From assembly GCA_945878405.1 (NCBI GenBank), contig CAMCTJ010000006.1, forward strand, positions 1 through 64,000: a stretch of DNA of 64,000 nt, in the 5' to 3' direction. The first letter of the stretch is position 1; the number at the start of each line of letters is the position of its first letter. The position numbers and the translations under genes are program-made. Shown one piece after another: positions 7,949-15,872 of this stretch. The DNA is from Bdellovibrio sp. ZAP7. Its GTDB lineage: Bacteria > Bdellovibrionota > FAC87 > UBA2466. Below the pieces are notes generated by a model. It saw nothing but the letters and a program-made list of their open reading frames with translations. It was not told the DNA's origin and ran no database searches.

Positions 7949-9754
7949 TCAACCTCGAGATTTAAGGCGCCGCAGCAAATTCAAGTCACTTGAGTTTTTT
8001 GCAAAATCTAAAGCGGCTTCTAGTTCGTCCGGGTCGTCAAAATACTCAGTGGGAATTTGCAAGAGAGTTTGATGAGCATCACCCAAACGACCCGCATCGC
8101 GCTCCAAAGTGAATCGGTAGTAGTTGAGCCATTGAGGCCCGCCCCCATCCACCTTCTTTAAGATTTCTAACGCTTCAGCCTTCTTCCCCACGGCGCTATA
8201 ACACTGACACAAGTGAAAGCCCACACTCATGTCCTCTGGATTAATCTCGTGTGCTCTCAGCGCAAACTTTAGCGCCTTTTCAAAAAGGCCGTTTTCAAAA
8301 CAAAAGGTTGACTGGTAGTAATCTGTTTTTCGAGACCAACCGTCGATCTGAGATAGCTCTAAATAAATCCCTTTCGCTTCCTCGTCTTTACCCAACAGTA
8401 AAAAAGAATTTCCAATGACGGACAATGAGCTCGGGTAGAGTGACTTCATCTGAAGAATTTCATCCGCGGCTTTTTTATGGGCTGTCACCTGGTTTGTTTT
8501 GGCCAAACAAAACAATCGGTTCAATAAGGCGGGTCTTGAATGGGGATTAACCTCAAGAGCCTTATCAAAGAATTCTAAGGCATCGTCAAATTGATGAGAA
8601 ACATAGTGGAGATTCCCCTCAACTAAAAACAGGTATTCTTTTTCAAACCCCTCTTTCTCTCGCTCCCACCACTTCAGCCAACTCTCACGTGTTTGATAAA
8701 TCTTGCTCTTTTGTTGAGTCAATACCTGCAATGTCTCTCGGAAAAGAGAATCAAAAAAGAAAGCTTGTTCATCCCACAAATGAAGCACTCGATCCACCAG
8801 CGTTTCTTTAAACAGAAACCCTTCCCTCGCTAATTCATTCACTGTCTCAAACTGCGAAAAGAACTGGCTGTCTATTTCAAGAAAACCAACTCGTTCGGGG
8901 TTCACAAAACAGAGATGATATAAATGCCTGATGGTTGATTCAAAATCCGGCACAGTAATGGAACATCGAGTAAACCACTGAATCTCACTCATCCAATAAA
9001 GACAAGCACGGGTTTCTTCATCGATTGATAGATCGCTCGTTAAAAGACGCTGTCCCAGCGGCTTAGCCCACTCCCATTGCCCTCTAGAAATGAGATTCAG
9101 CAATAGAAACGGAACTCCCCCTTCGCGTTGAATGGAATCCGTCAGGGTCTCGATATAGCGACTATAAATATGAGGTTCAAAAGGCTTAGAAAGACTCGCT
9201 TCCAAAAGTCGTCGAGCAGGCTTAGAGAGGGGATTTCTACTGTCATTGGCAATTTGAAAAACCTTCCAAAACAAGCTAGACACCGAAGTGGCCGCATCAG
9301 CAATTTCTTGAATAGAAAAATCGTCCACTGAGAACTCGGGCTTCTGTATATATTCTCTCGCCCTCTCCTCCCCGCTTCTAAAAATGAAAGCTTCCTGAAG
9401 AGCTTCTTTAGATGTTCGAGGGGCATGGCTTACAAGGAATCTCAACTCCACCAAGCTCACTAATTGATTCAGGACTTCTCTTTCTCTGGGGGTGGGATTT
9501 TGCCTGAGATAGTCTTTCACTTCATGCAGAAGAAGAGAATCAGATGTTAGATCGTTTTTCGAAAAAAGAGTCAGGAAACGATTCTTAGGTCTTCGAAATC
9601 TTGAAAAAAATTTCCACTTCCAAAAAACAGCTTCTGCCAAGAAAACCGTGGCTAGAAAAGAAATAGCACCCATCTGCTTAGACAAGATCCCTGCGAACAG
9701 AGCGAGTCCCCACACGACAGATAAGATTACTGTTAGAGCAAAACGTACCTTCAA
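7949..9754 (-). CDS. Membrane-anchored TPR-repeat protein
   Basis: A 601-aa protein starting at TTG behind a good AAGGAG site. Two hydrophobic segments at the N-terminus (ALTVILSVVWGLALFAGIL and AISFLATVFLAEAVFWKW) anchor it in the inner membrane. The middle is helical without an obvious family. From about residue 370 there are tetratricopeptide repeats, for example NLHYVSHQFDDALEFFDKAL...NP and FCFENGLFEKALKFALRAHEINP, followed by CYSAVGKKAEALEILKK. TPRs imply a protein-protein scaffold; partners are unknown. A sigma54-like promoter lies about 55 bp upstream (see 9808-9822). Confidence 0.7.
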   Translation of the reverse strand: MKVRFALTVILSVVWGLALFAGILSKQMGAISFLATVFLAEAVFWKWKFFSRFRRPKNRFLTLFSKNDLTSDSLLLHEVKDYLRQNPTPREREVLNQLVSLVELRFLVSHAPRTSKEALQEAFIFRSGEERAREYIQKPEFSVDDFSIQEIADAATSVSSLFWKVFQIANDSRNPLSKPARRLLEASLSKPFEPHIYSRYIETLTDSIQREGGVPFLLLNLISRGQWEWAKPLGQRLLTSDLSIDEETRACLYWMSEIQWFTRCSITVPDFESTIRHLYHLCFVNPERVGFLEIDSQFFSQFETVNELAREGFLFKETLVDRVLHLWDEQAFFFDSLFRETLQVLTQQKSKIYQTRESWLKWWEREKEGFEKEYLFLVEGNLHYVSHQFDDALEFFDKALEVNPHSRPALLNRLFCLAKTNQVTAHKKAADEILQMKSLYPSSLSVIGNSFLLLGKDEEAKGIYLELSQIDGWSRKTDYYQSTFCFENGLFEKALKFALRAHEINPEDMSVGFHLCQCYSAVGKKAEALEILKKVDGGGPQWLNYYRFTLERDAGRLGDAHQTLLQIPTEYFDDPDELEAALDFAKNSSDLNLLRRLKSRG

Positions 9755-9807
9755 AACAGCTCCTTGAAGTCACGCTTCTGCGACTTCGAATTCCAGGAGG
9801 CTATACA

Positions 9808-9822
9808 GCAAGGGGAATGCCA
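9808..9822 (-). promoter_or_regulatory. Candidate sigma54 (-24/-12) promoter for the TPR gene
   Basis: On the minus strand the sequence reads TGGCATTCCCCTTGC. It has the invariant GG and GC exactly ten bases apart, against the sigma54 consensus TGGCACG-N4-TTGC. Transcription would start about 12 bases beyond the GC, leaving a leader of some 40 nt with an AAGGAG ribosome site before the TTG start at 9754. Strand, distance and spacing all fit. It lacks the preferred CG after TGGCA, so it is a good but not perfect match. Confidence 0.55.
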
Positions 9823-9897
9823 TCAGAACTACTTCATTTCAAGCTTGTATTCGTAAAGTATACGCTGGACGTGGTCAGAAGTGCCCTATTTCGCATC

Positions 9898-10545
9898 TTA
9901 AAGTGTCAGCATCTTTTCCACTGTCAGATAGCACACGCCATCGTTTTGAATCCTTAAAGCTCCTGCCTGTGTAAGTTTCTGAATCAGCGCATCTCTCGTG
10001 GAGGGGTCTAACTCTAGATTGTAATCCAAAGATTGTATGAGCGTAGGAATCCGGATTTCTTTATCCGCTGGTACTCCCGTAAATTGTGCCACATAAAGAA
10101 TGCAATCTAAAAACCTCTTCTTGGCATTATTACCTTTTAATATTCGGCACAGATAATTGGATTGTTCCAGACGCTTAGCCGAGACTTCAAAAGACCTTTT
10201 TAATACATCCAGTATAAAATCTGGATCGTTTTTCTGAAGCTGAATCAAGTCTGAATAGCTTAATTCAATAGCGATCACAGGTTCTGCAGCCTGAGCAGAA
10301 AAAACTCTTGGGTACTGGGCATTGCTTAATAACGCCTTTTCACCCAGCAGATCTCCAGGAGCAGCGACGGAAAACACATGTTCTCCTAGCTCTGAATCCA
10401 AAAGAAGATGAACTCGCCCCTTTAATATAACAAACAATGATTGCCCCAGCTGGCCTTGGTGAAAGAGTATTTCTTCCGCATCGAACGCTTTAATAAATGG
10501 CGCAAGGGCTTCTTTCTTTTTTAAGAGCTCAACTGAAAAGGTCAC
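9898..10545 (-). CDS. Cyclic-nucleotide-binding (Crp/Fnr-type) protein
   Basis: A 215-aa protein starting at GTG. Residues about 18-115 form a cNMP-binding beta-roll (AEEILFHQGQLGQSLFVILKGRVHLLL, then PGDLLGEKALLSNAQYPRVFSA). The phosphate-binding cassette is only approximate (GEKALL...PRVFSA), so ligand binding is uncertain. A long helix (VLKRSFEVSAKRLEQSNYLCRILKG) leads to a C-terminal winged-helix-like region (IPTLIQSLDYN...STRDALIQKLTQAGALRI...) in Crp position. The recognition helix is unusual, so DNA binding is probable rather than certain. It is the last gene of a bioD-yihY-crp-like run, 10 bp after the YihY gene. Confidence 0.75.
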   Translation of the reverse strand: MTFSVELLKKKEALAPFIKAFDAEEILFHQGQLGQSLFVILKGRVHLLLDSELGEHVFSVAAPGDLLGEKALLSNAQYPRVFSAQAAEPVIAIELSYSDLIQLQKNDPDFILDVLKRSFEVSAKRLEQSNYLCRILKGNNAKKRFLDCILYVAQFTGVPADKEIRIPTLIQSLDYNLELDPSTRDALIQKLTQAGALRIQNDGVCYLTVEKMLTL

Positions 10546-10555
10546 AGCCTTCCCC

Positions 10556-11368
10556 CTATTTATTGGTTTTTGATTTTAACCACACGGCCCCCGATAGGAG
10601 CACCGCCCAGCTCAACTGAATCCACAAAATAAAAACAGGAATAACCGCAAAAACCCCGTAAATTTTTTGCCCGGCAAAAGCACTTCGTGCGTAAACCCCT
10701 ACTAATATTCGTAGCAGTTCTAGCGTGGGCCCGGTCAGCAACGCTACGTGCAGAGCTGCTCTTACCCCGACGCGCTGAGATGGTATAAAATAATAGACAA
10801 AAAATACGGATGTGACCGTGGTTGCCCAAGAAAGGGGCAAAGCCAAGACTGAACCCAAATGTTTAATCTCGAGGACTTGATTAAACCACGAATCTTCTTT
10901 GATCCATTGTGAAATCACTACTGAAATAGTTAACGCTAGAGGGAGTCCCATCAGTCCACAAGCTCTTCTCAGCCAAATTTTACTTTTTTGAATCCAATCT
11001 CCCTTTAATTCAGATGGGACATTCATTACTGAATCGAGTCCTCTTCCGAATTTAGCCAGCAAACTGACAGAAGTGTACAGCAACACCAAAAAACCACCCC
11101 AGCCCCAACCAATCCCCTGAACTTTGAGAGAAATTTCATCAAAGTGCTTTAAAAAAACGGCGCTGGAACTCACATTTAAGTGGTCGAGAACATACTGACG
11201 GGTCATCAAAATCCACTTTTTTGTTATTCCCAGTCTTTGAAGATACCAAAAGCCGAGCCCAAGGACGGGCACAACAGCTAAAAGCGTGTGAAAAGCAAGC
11301 GCAGCAGAAACCAATGCAATTTCATACTCAACGTACTTGGTCCAAGCTTTTCGAAGCGACGGTTTCAA
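10556..11368 (-). CDS. YihY/BrkB-family inner-membrane protein
   Basis: A 270-aa polytopic protein with about six membrane segments. The family-typical start (AALAFHTLLAVVPVLGLGFWYLQ) has the small-residue-rich first helix and P-x-L signature. Later segments include GWGWGGFLVLLYTSVSLLAKF, LPLALTISVVISQWI and VFAVIPVFILWIQLSWAVLLSGAVW, the last being the conserved C-terminal block (P-x-F-x-L-W-I-Q-L-S). Proteins of this family were once miscalled RNase BN; their true role is unknown. It sits 7 bp after bioD. The start is a TTG without a clear Shine-Dalgarno. Confidence 0.85.
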   Translation of the reverse strand: MKPSLRKAWTKYVEYEIALVSAALAFHTLLAVVPVLGLGFWYLQRLGITKKWILMTRQYVLDHLNVSSSAVFLKHFDEISLKVQGIGWGWGGFLVLLYTSVSLLAKFGRGLDSVMNVPSELKGDWIQKSKIWLRRACGLMGLPLALTISVVISQWIKEDSWFNQVLEIKHLGSVLALPLSWATTVTSVFFVYYFIPSQRVGVRAALHVALLTGPTLELLRILVGVYARSAFAGQKIYGVFAVIPVFILWIQLSWAVLLSGAVWLKSKTNK

Positions 11369-11375
11369 GGTGAGA

Positions 11376-12050
11376 TCAAGTAGGAATGACGGGAACTCCC
11401 AAAACTTTTCTTAGTTCCATTGATGCCGCAAGGTGTGCCACCAGTGAACGCTTATCCGGCATGGGAGGAACCTCAAGGATCACTTTTGCTCCCCCGCCAA
11501 ATCGATCAATCGCCGGCCCGTTGCCCATATTGCCACGGCTATTCATCAAGACAACGCCAACGATATTTAAATTCCATTCTCTTGCACATCGAAGGGTCAT
11601 CAACACCTGATTAACGATACCCGTTCTGTCTTCACCTACAACAATGACCTGACACCCTAATTTTTGAATGAGATCTGCTTGAAAAAACTGCTCGTTGAGC
11701 GGAGCCAGCAATCCACCTGTTCCTTCGATGATAAGAGTTTTACCTTCATTCTTATACTTATTGAATTGCTCCGAAATAGTTTCCAGATCTAGGCTCTTGC
11801 CCCATTTTTCTGCGGCCAAAACGGCAGTCATCGGATCTGCAAAACGATAAACAGATTCCAAGATCAGGCTGTCATTGGAGAGCCCGGTTAGGGAACGAAC
11901 TTCTTCCGTGTCACTTCCCACAATTGTGCCCGTTTGAATGGGTTTCCAGTAGAAAATATCTCCGTGTCCCAATCCCGCCTTAAGCAATCCAGCACTAACG
12001 GTGGTCTTCCCTACACTGGTGTCTGCACCCATCACAAAAACGCATTTCAT
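11376..12050 (-). CDS. bioD: Dethiobiotin synthetase BioD
   Basis: BioD closes the ureido ring of dethiobiotin from diaminopelargonate, CO2 and ATP, the penultimate step of biotin synthesis in the cytosol. I choose the ATG at 12050 (224 aa) because an AAGGAG site sits 6 bp upstream; the GTG start in the track lies before that site. The P-loop is MGADTSVGKTTVSAGLL, close to the family GTDTxVGKT. Other family blocks are YWKPIQTG (substrate Lys), LIIEGTGGLLAPL and VVGEDRTGIVNQVLMTL. No other bio genes are in the window, so the rest of the pathway must be elsewhere. It is first in a run with the yihY and cNMP-binding genes. Confidence 0.93.
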   Translation of the reverse strand: MKCVFVMGADTSVGKTTVSAGLLKAGLGHGDIFYWKPIQTGTIVGSDTEEVRSLTGLSNDSLILESVYRFADPMTAVLAAEKWGKSLDLETISEQFNKYKNEGKTLIIEGTGGLLAPLNEQFFQADLIQKLGCQVIVVGEDRTGIVNQVLMTLRCAREWNLNIVGVVLMNSRGNMGNGPAIDRFGGGAKVILEVPPMPDKRSLVAHLAASMELRKVLGVPVIPT

Positions 12051-12154
12051 ATCGCTCCTTATCACTAACTTCGCTTATAACTCTCGCACATTTTAGTCCG
12101 AACTTCAAAGGAGGAACTATTGTCAATTTAAGCTCTGCCATTTAATCTGCCCGG

Positions 12155-12871
12155 ATGACTTCAGAGAACCGACATATTGTTGTTGTGGGGTGCGCTCGCC
12201 GCATTGGCCTCACACTTACTCAATGCTTTTTGGAATGCGGTTATCGCGTATCCGGACTCTACAAAACGGAGTCATCGGAACTGTCATTAATTCAGAAGCG
12301 ATTCGGAGATAGGTTTACAGCATTTCCATTTGATTTAAGAAAACCGGATCAGGCAGCTGAAATGGCCCAAAAAGCGGTGCGCCAAAACGGTTCCGTTTTT
12401 GCCCTTATTCCAGTGGCTAGCCAGTTTTATCGAACCCCACTAGGGCAAGTGACCGAAGCTTCTTGGGATGACTTATTCGATACAAATGTGAAGGGCCATT
12501 TCTTTTTAACTCAGGCTTTTCTTTCACATCTAGAGCGCCCCAGCCATATCATTAATCTCATCGATATTTTCTCATTCAAGCCGCTCCGAGGTTATATCGC
12601 TTACACTGCGGCGAAAGGGGCTTTGCTTTCATTAACCCGGAATTTGGCTAATGAACTAGCGCCACACACCCAAGTCAATGCCATTAGCCCCGGCCCCGTT
12701 CTTCTTCCCGAGAACTTTACCGAAGAAGAAAAATCCTTACATTGCTCTCGGACACTTTTAGGACGAACTGGAAGTCCCACAGACATCTGGAATGCAGTCC
12801 AGTTTCTTTTAGCGAGTCGCTATATTACTGGAATGAACCTGTGTGTGGACGGGGGCAGTTCCTTAATGTGA
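12155..12871 (+). CDS. SDR oxidoreductase, pteridine-reductase-like
   Basis: A 238-aa short-chain dehydrogenase/reductase with the Rossmann motif VVGCARRIGLTLTQCF at the N-terminus. Active-site residues are Tyr150 and Lys154 (YTAAK). The position normally held by catalytic Ser is Asp137 in NLIDIFSFKPL, exactly 13 residues before Tyr. A D-x12-Y-x3-K triad and the RRIG turn are typical of PTR1/FolM-type pteridine reductases, which make tetrahydropterins using NADPH, so I favour that subfamily over fatty-acid or sugar reductases. The C-terminus (ITGMNLCVDGGSSL) is standard for classical SDRs. Its ATG has no evident Shine-Dalgarno. The 3' end overlaps the convergent neighbour by 9 bp. Confidence 0.78.
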   Translation: MTSENRHIVVVGCARRIGLTLTQCFLECGYRVSGLYKTESSELSLIQKRFGDRFTAFPFDLRKPDQAAEMAQKAVRQNGSVFALIPVASQFYRTPLGQVTEASWDDLFDTNVKGHFFLTQAFLSHLERPSHIINLIDIFSFKPLRGYIAYTAAKGALLSLTRNLANELAPHTQVNAISPGPVLLPENFTEEEKSLHCSRTLLGRTGSPTDIWNAVQFLLASRYITGMNLCVDGGSSLM

Positions 12872-14404
12872 TGATTCGTTCTTTTTTATCCATCCATTAA
12901 GAGCTGGAACCTGAACGCTACTTAAAAATCTCCCTACCGCTAATGATTCGGCGAGCGCTGTCATTTGGCTTTGAAGAGAGGAGTCAACCATCAGCTTTTT
13001 GAGCGAGTTTTCTCGTCGTTTTAATTGAACCAAGAGGATCTTGGGAAATCGAGTCTCAATTTGCTCATCTTTCACAAACCCCTTTTCCCAGGCAAACTTG
13101 ATCCATTCCCTTTCAATGAATTCTGGATCTAATTCCAAGATTCCTTCCACTGTGGGTATGAAATATTTATCTTTTCGAGAATTGAAAAGACCGGGCGGAA
13201 GTTTCTGATCATGGAGATTGTCCCAAGCCTCATTCCACGCAGCTAAGAAAGACCGCTGCACGGCTACTGCTAGAAATCGATAGTTATTAGATGCCATCAA
13301 GAGTAATTGTTTCTCAGATTGATTGAGGTAGACCATGTCTCCCGTGAGAGACAAACCCAGGGCTACCGCTAGTGCGCTCTGATTCCGATTTACCGAAAGA
13401 ATTTGCAAACATTCTCTCCAGGCATCTCGAAGGGCAGTTTGAGTGAGTGTCTTATTCTTCAGTAGTACCTTGAAAGCTCGATTGTAATCGGAGGAAACTC
13501 CATCAAATTCTGGCTCAGCCAAGAAGTTTGGCTTTATTCGTTCAAAGAGCACTTTTAAGAGCGATTGCTTTTCTTGAGCAGATAGAAAAGTTTGTCCTTT
13601 TTCTAATCCGCGGCGTGTCCCTCCGACACTCAGCTCTAAGGTCGGAATGAGCTCCACTTCGGCTCGAGCCGCTTCTGCCAGAGCGCTCAGGACTTTCCCT
13701 AATGAATCTACTTGAGCAGAAAGAGCCATCTCTTCTGTTGCTTCTGAAATTTCAGCTGCTATGAGTGGACTGCTAGCTCCATAGGCTAAAATGGTTTTGG
13801 CTAAATCACTGGCTAGATTTCCTTTTTCCCGATTTGAGGTTTTCATCAATGAATCGCTTGAAACGAGCTCGGTTTGGATCATTTCAGCTAAAATTTTTCT
13901 TGCTGCGGGCTGAGATAACACAGCCACTTGCCCTAAAATAGGAAGGACCGCATTATTCGTGAGCGGGTGCTCTTTCAGAAGCATTGGGACTACTCTCACC
14001 AGAGTTTGATTGGTTTGCTCTACACTTTGTAATGAAGCTGGATCAAAATTTGAGGCCAGTTGTTTTAAACGAAAGGGGGCTTCATTGAATGAAATTCTTT
14101 GCGAAAGAGCATCTCTTACAATCTGAGGCTGTCTTTCCTGACAACTGCTGTCCGTCAAAAAAGAAACCATCCCCTCCATATTGTAGTCGTCTCCGTTAGC
14201 AAAGGCAGCTAGGCCACGCCCCCCCAGACAGGGATCTTCCCCCGGAGATTTCACTCCGATTTTTCTTGGTCCCTTTTTTAGAGGTTTCGTGACATCGTGG
14301 TCTGGGGTCCCAGCCTGAGCGCTTAATTGAACGAGAATCAAAAAAGCACAAACCCAACCGTTCAGAAATGCTTGCTGGCGAAATGAAGCAGGGATTCTAC
14401 TCAC
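12863..14404 (-). CDS. Secreted alpha-helical protein of unknown function
   Basis: A 513-aa protein starting at GTG (GGGAG upstream) only 3 bp after the FecR-like gene. The N-terminus has a basic stretch and a hydrophobic core ending LSAQAG, consistent with a signal peptide and export. The mature part has a short Pro/Lys-rich beginning and a Cys pair (DPCLGGRG, SSCQERQP). It is then almost wholly helical, with repeating 35-40-residue units that may be HEAT-like (for example PMLLKEHPLTNNAVLPILGQVAVLS). I recognise no family. Its tight pairing with the preceding FecR/Fn3-type gene suggests the two products work together in the periplasm or at the outer membrane. Confidence 0.6.
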   Translation of the reverse strand: MSRIPASFRQQAFLNGWVCAFLILVQLSAQAGTPDHDVTKPLKKGPRKIGVKSPGEDPCLGGRGLAAFANGDDYNMEGMVSFLTDSSCQERQPQIVRDALSQRISFNEAPFRLKQLASNFDPASLQSVEQTNQTLVRVVPMLLKEHPLTNNAVLPILGQVAVLSQPAARKILAEMIQTELVSSDSLMKTSNREKGNLASDLAKTILAYGASSPLIAAEISEATEEMALSAQVDSLGKVLSALAEAARAEVELIPTLELSVGGTRRGLEKGQTFLSAQEKQSLLKVLFERIKPNFLAEPEFDGVSSDYNRAFKVLLKNKTLTQTALRDAWRECLQILSVNRNQSALAVALGLSLTGDMVYLNQSEKQLLLMASNNYRFLAVAVQRSFLAAWNEAWDNLHDQKLPPGLFNSRKDKYFIPTVEGILELDPEFIEREWIKFAWEKGFVKDEQIETRFPKILLVQLKRRENSLKKLMVDSSLQSQMTALAESLAVGRFLSSVQVPALNGWIKKNESSH

Positions 14405-14407
14405 TTC

Positions 14408-15337
14408 TTAATCTCCCTCTTTGCCGGTTATGCCCCTTTGCATTGGGGGCACTTTCAACGATTCGGATGAAGACTGATTTTTTTCATTTCTATTTTTAGC
14501 AACTACTCGCCAGTAATGATTGCCCTCTTCTAAAAATTGAATATCTAAAAAGGTTCGTTGGGTTTCATGTTTGATAGCAGGCGCGAAATCAGCATTCCGG
14601 GAAACTTCTATTTCATAAGTGGTCCCTTGCACCGGAAGGGCCGTCCAAGAAAGCCGATACCAAGGCCCATCGGGATCAGCAGGATTAGAAACTTTTGCAG
14701 GCAATAATCCCACTTTGTAATCCAGAAGGGAATTCAACTCAAACCGGGTCATTTTAACCTGGGCCTCAGGAAGAAGCTTTGCTGGTTTAGCTAGGCTGTA
14801 TACATTTTGAATCAAGTCTTTCTGATTAGTTTCCCATGATTTTGTATCTATAAAAAAGACGGGCAATTGAGGCTTTTGCACCTCGGGCATTCGCACTTCG
14901 ACGGCAGCCGCTTTAGGTAAGATGGCTGTCGCAGTCCCTTTATTGGAAATTAATTTGGCAGCTCCCTGAATCAAAACAATGTTAAATCGATCAGAGGAGA
15001 TCGAATCAAACTCAACCATTGAATCAGGCTCCAAAGTAAGCTTTTCATTTGAATTCAAAATGACTTCAGCTGAACTCTTAGGAGGGGTATAAATCATATC
15101 CTTTAAATAGAGATTGCTTTCTTTTTCGATTTTATTCCAAGAAAGAGCACGAGCATGCCGGCGGTTTACACCGGAAAATGTTTTGATCATACCAATCACA
15201 GGGCTGTTACCCAGAAACTCTGAATCGCGAGACTGCGTAAACAACAGAACTCCTGCTAAAAGCGACAAAATCAAACCAATCCCCAAAAGAAAGCGATCAA
15301 CTTTTGATTCAACTAATAATAGAATTCCAGTCGGCAT
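14408..15337 (-). CDS. FecR-like/Fn3-like single-pass membrane protein
   Basis: I prefer the ATG at 15337 (309 aa), with a GAGGA site 8 bp upstream; the track GTG at 15388 has its AGG directly abutting the codon. The N-terminus has one membrane segment (FLLGIGLILSLLAGVLLFTQS). It is followed by a FecR-type region (about 75-150: NLYLKDMIYTPPKSSAEVILNSNEKLTLEPDSMVEFD...), the small beta-rich domain that usually carries an R-x-G-D or S-x-a-x-v-x pattern. The C-terminal ~90 residues (YRLSWTALPVQGTTYEIEVSRNADF...NHYWRVVAKNRN) look like a fibronectin-III-type domain. No anti-sigma neighbour is present, so a role in envelope binding is likelier than signalling. It forms an apparent operon with the downstream 513-aa secreted gene. 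Confidence 0.65.
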   Translation of the reverse strand: MPTGILLLVESKVDRFLLGIGLILSLLAGVLLFTQSRDSEFLGNSPVIGMIKTFSGVNRRHARALSWNKIEKESNLYLKDMIYTPPKSSAEVILNSNEKLTLEPDSMVEFDSISSDRFNIVLIQGAAKLISNKGTATAILPKAAAVEVRMPEVQKPQLPVFFIDTKSWETNQKDLIQNVYSLAKPAKLLPEAQVKMTRFELNSLLDYKVGLLPAKVSNPADPDGPWYRLSWTALPVQGTTYEIEVSRNADFAPAIKHETQRTFLDIQFLEEGNHYWRVVAKNRNEKNQSSSESLKVPPMQRGITGKEGD

Positions 15338-15441
15338 AATGGTCTTCCTCATTTTGCTTATCGGTAATTCACGAACAAAACTGGGCACCTTTTAAATTAG
15401 ATGAAGGCTCTTTTTGTCACCCAACCTCAGGTGAAGACTCC

Positions 15442-15465
15442 AAAACAATTACAAGCAATTGTTTT
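15442..15465. repeat. Perfect inverted repeat (operator or enhancer-like)
   Basis: The arms AAAACAATT and AATTGTTTT are perfect 9-bp complements separated by six bases (ACAAGC). The site lies between the divergent FecR-like gene and the 82-aa gene, so it is not a terminator for either. It is centred about 75 bp before the start expected from the sigma54 promoter at 15502, within the usual reach of an activator-binding site. It also overlaps the -35 zone of a TATAAT at 15474-15479. Confidence 0.5.
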
Positions 15466-15501
15466 TACTAACTTATAATAGCCCCTGAATACTGCTATTC
15501 A

Positions 15502-15517
15502 TGGCACGACGGTTGCT
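15502..15517 (+). promoter_or_regulatory. Sigma54 (-24/-12) promoter for the 82-aa gene
   Basis: The sequence TGGCACGACGGTTGCT matches the sigma54 consensus TGGCACG-N4-TTGCW at every position. GG (503-504) and GC (515-516) are exactly ten bases apart. Transcription would begin near 15528, leaving a ~70-nt leader that contains a small stem-loop (AGAGC / GCTCT, 15535-15552) and a GGAGG site at 15591. This is the best promoter match I find in the window. Confidence 0.8.
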
Positions 15518-15599
15518 TTTTAACCTTCCCGTAGAGAGCACTGGAACGCTCTTTACGATAAACGAGTCAAAGAGTTGATGCGATTTAAGCGGAGGTAGT

Positions 15600-15848
15600 A
15601 TGGCTCACCGAGACAGAAGCACAGGACACGCGTTCATGTATGTTGATATTAAAGAATTGTTACAACAAACTGCAACTATCAAGAAGGCGGCTGAGAATCA
15701 GGAACCAGTAGCAGCACCTTCTCATTCTTCTCATCGATTTGGGACGACTGCAGAACAAGTTCAAGGAAATTTAGAGCGACTTCAATCTCTGCACCACAAG
15801 CTTCATGCAATGCTAGAAGAATTGAATAAAATCACCGGAAAAAAATAG
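15600..15848 (+). CDS. Small sigma54-controlled protein of unknown function
   Basis: An 82-aa protein with a strong GGAGG site 4 bp before the ATG. The sequence has no signal peptide or membrane segment. It starts with a short basic/His-containing part (AHRDRSTGHAFMYVDI), has a variable middle, and ends with a predicted amphipathic helix (AEQVQGNLERLQSLHHKLHAMLEELNKITGKK) with heptad leucines. That suggests a cytosolic helical or coiled-coil protein that binds itself or a partner. I recognise no family. It is alone on its strand, with its own regulatory region (near-ideal sigma54 promoter and an upstream inverted repeat), so it is likely induced by an NtrC-type activator. The function cannot be told from sequence. 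Confidence 0.72.
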   Translation: MAHRDRSTGHAFMYVDIKELLQQTATIKKAAENQEPVAAPSHSSHRFGTTAEQVQGNLERLQSLHHKLHAMLEELNKITGKK

Positions 15849-15872
15849 ACGGGCTTTCGAGACGTTTCGATT

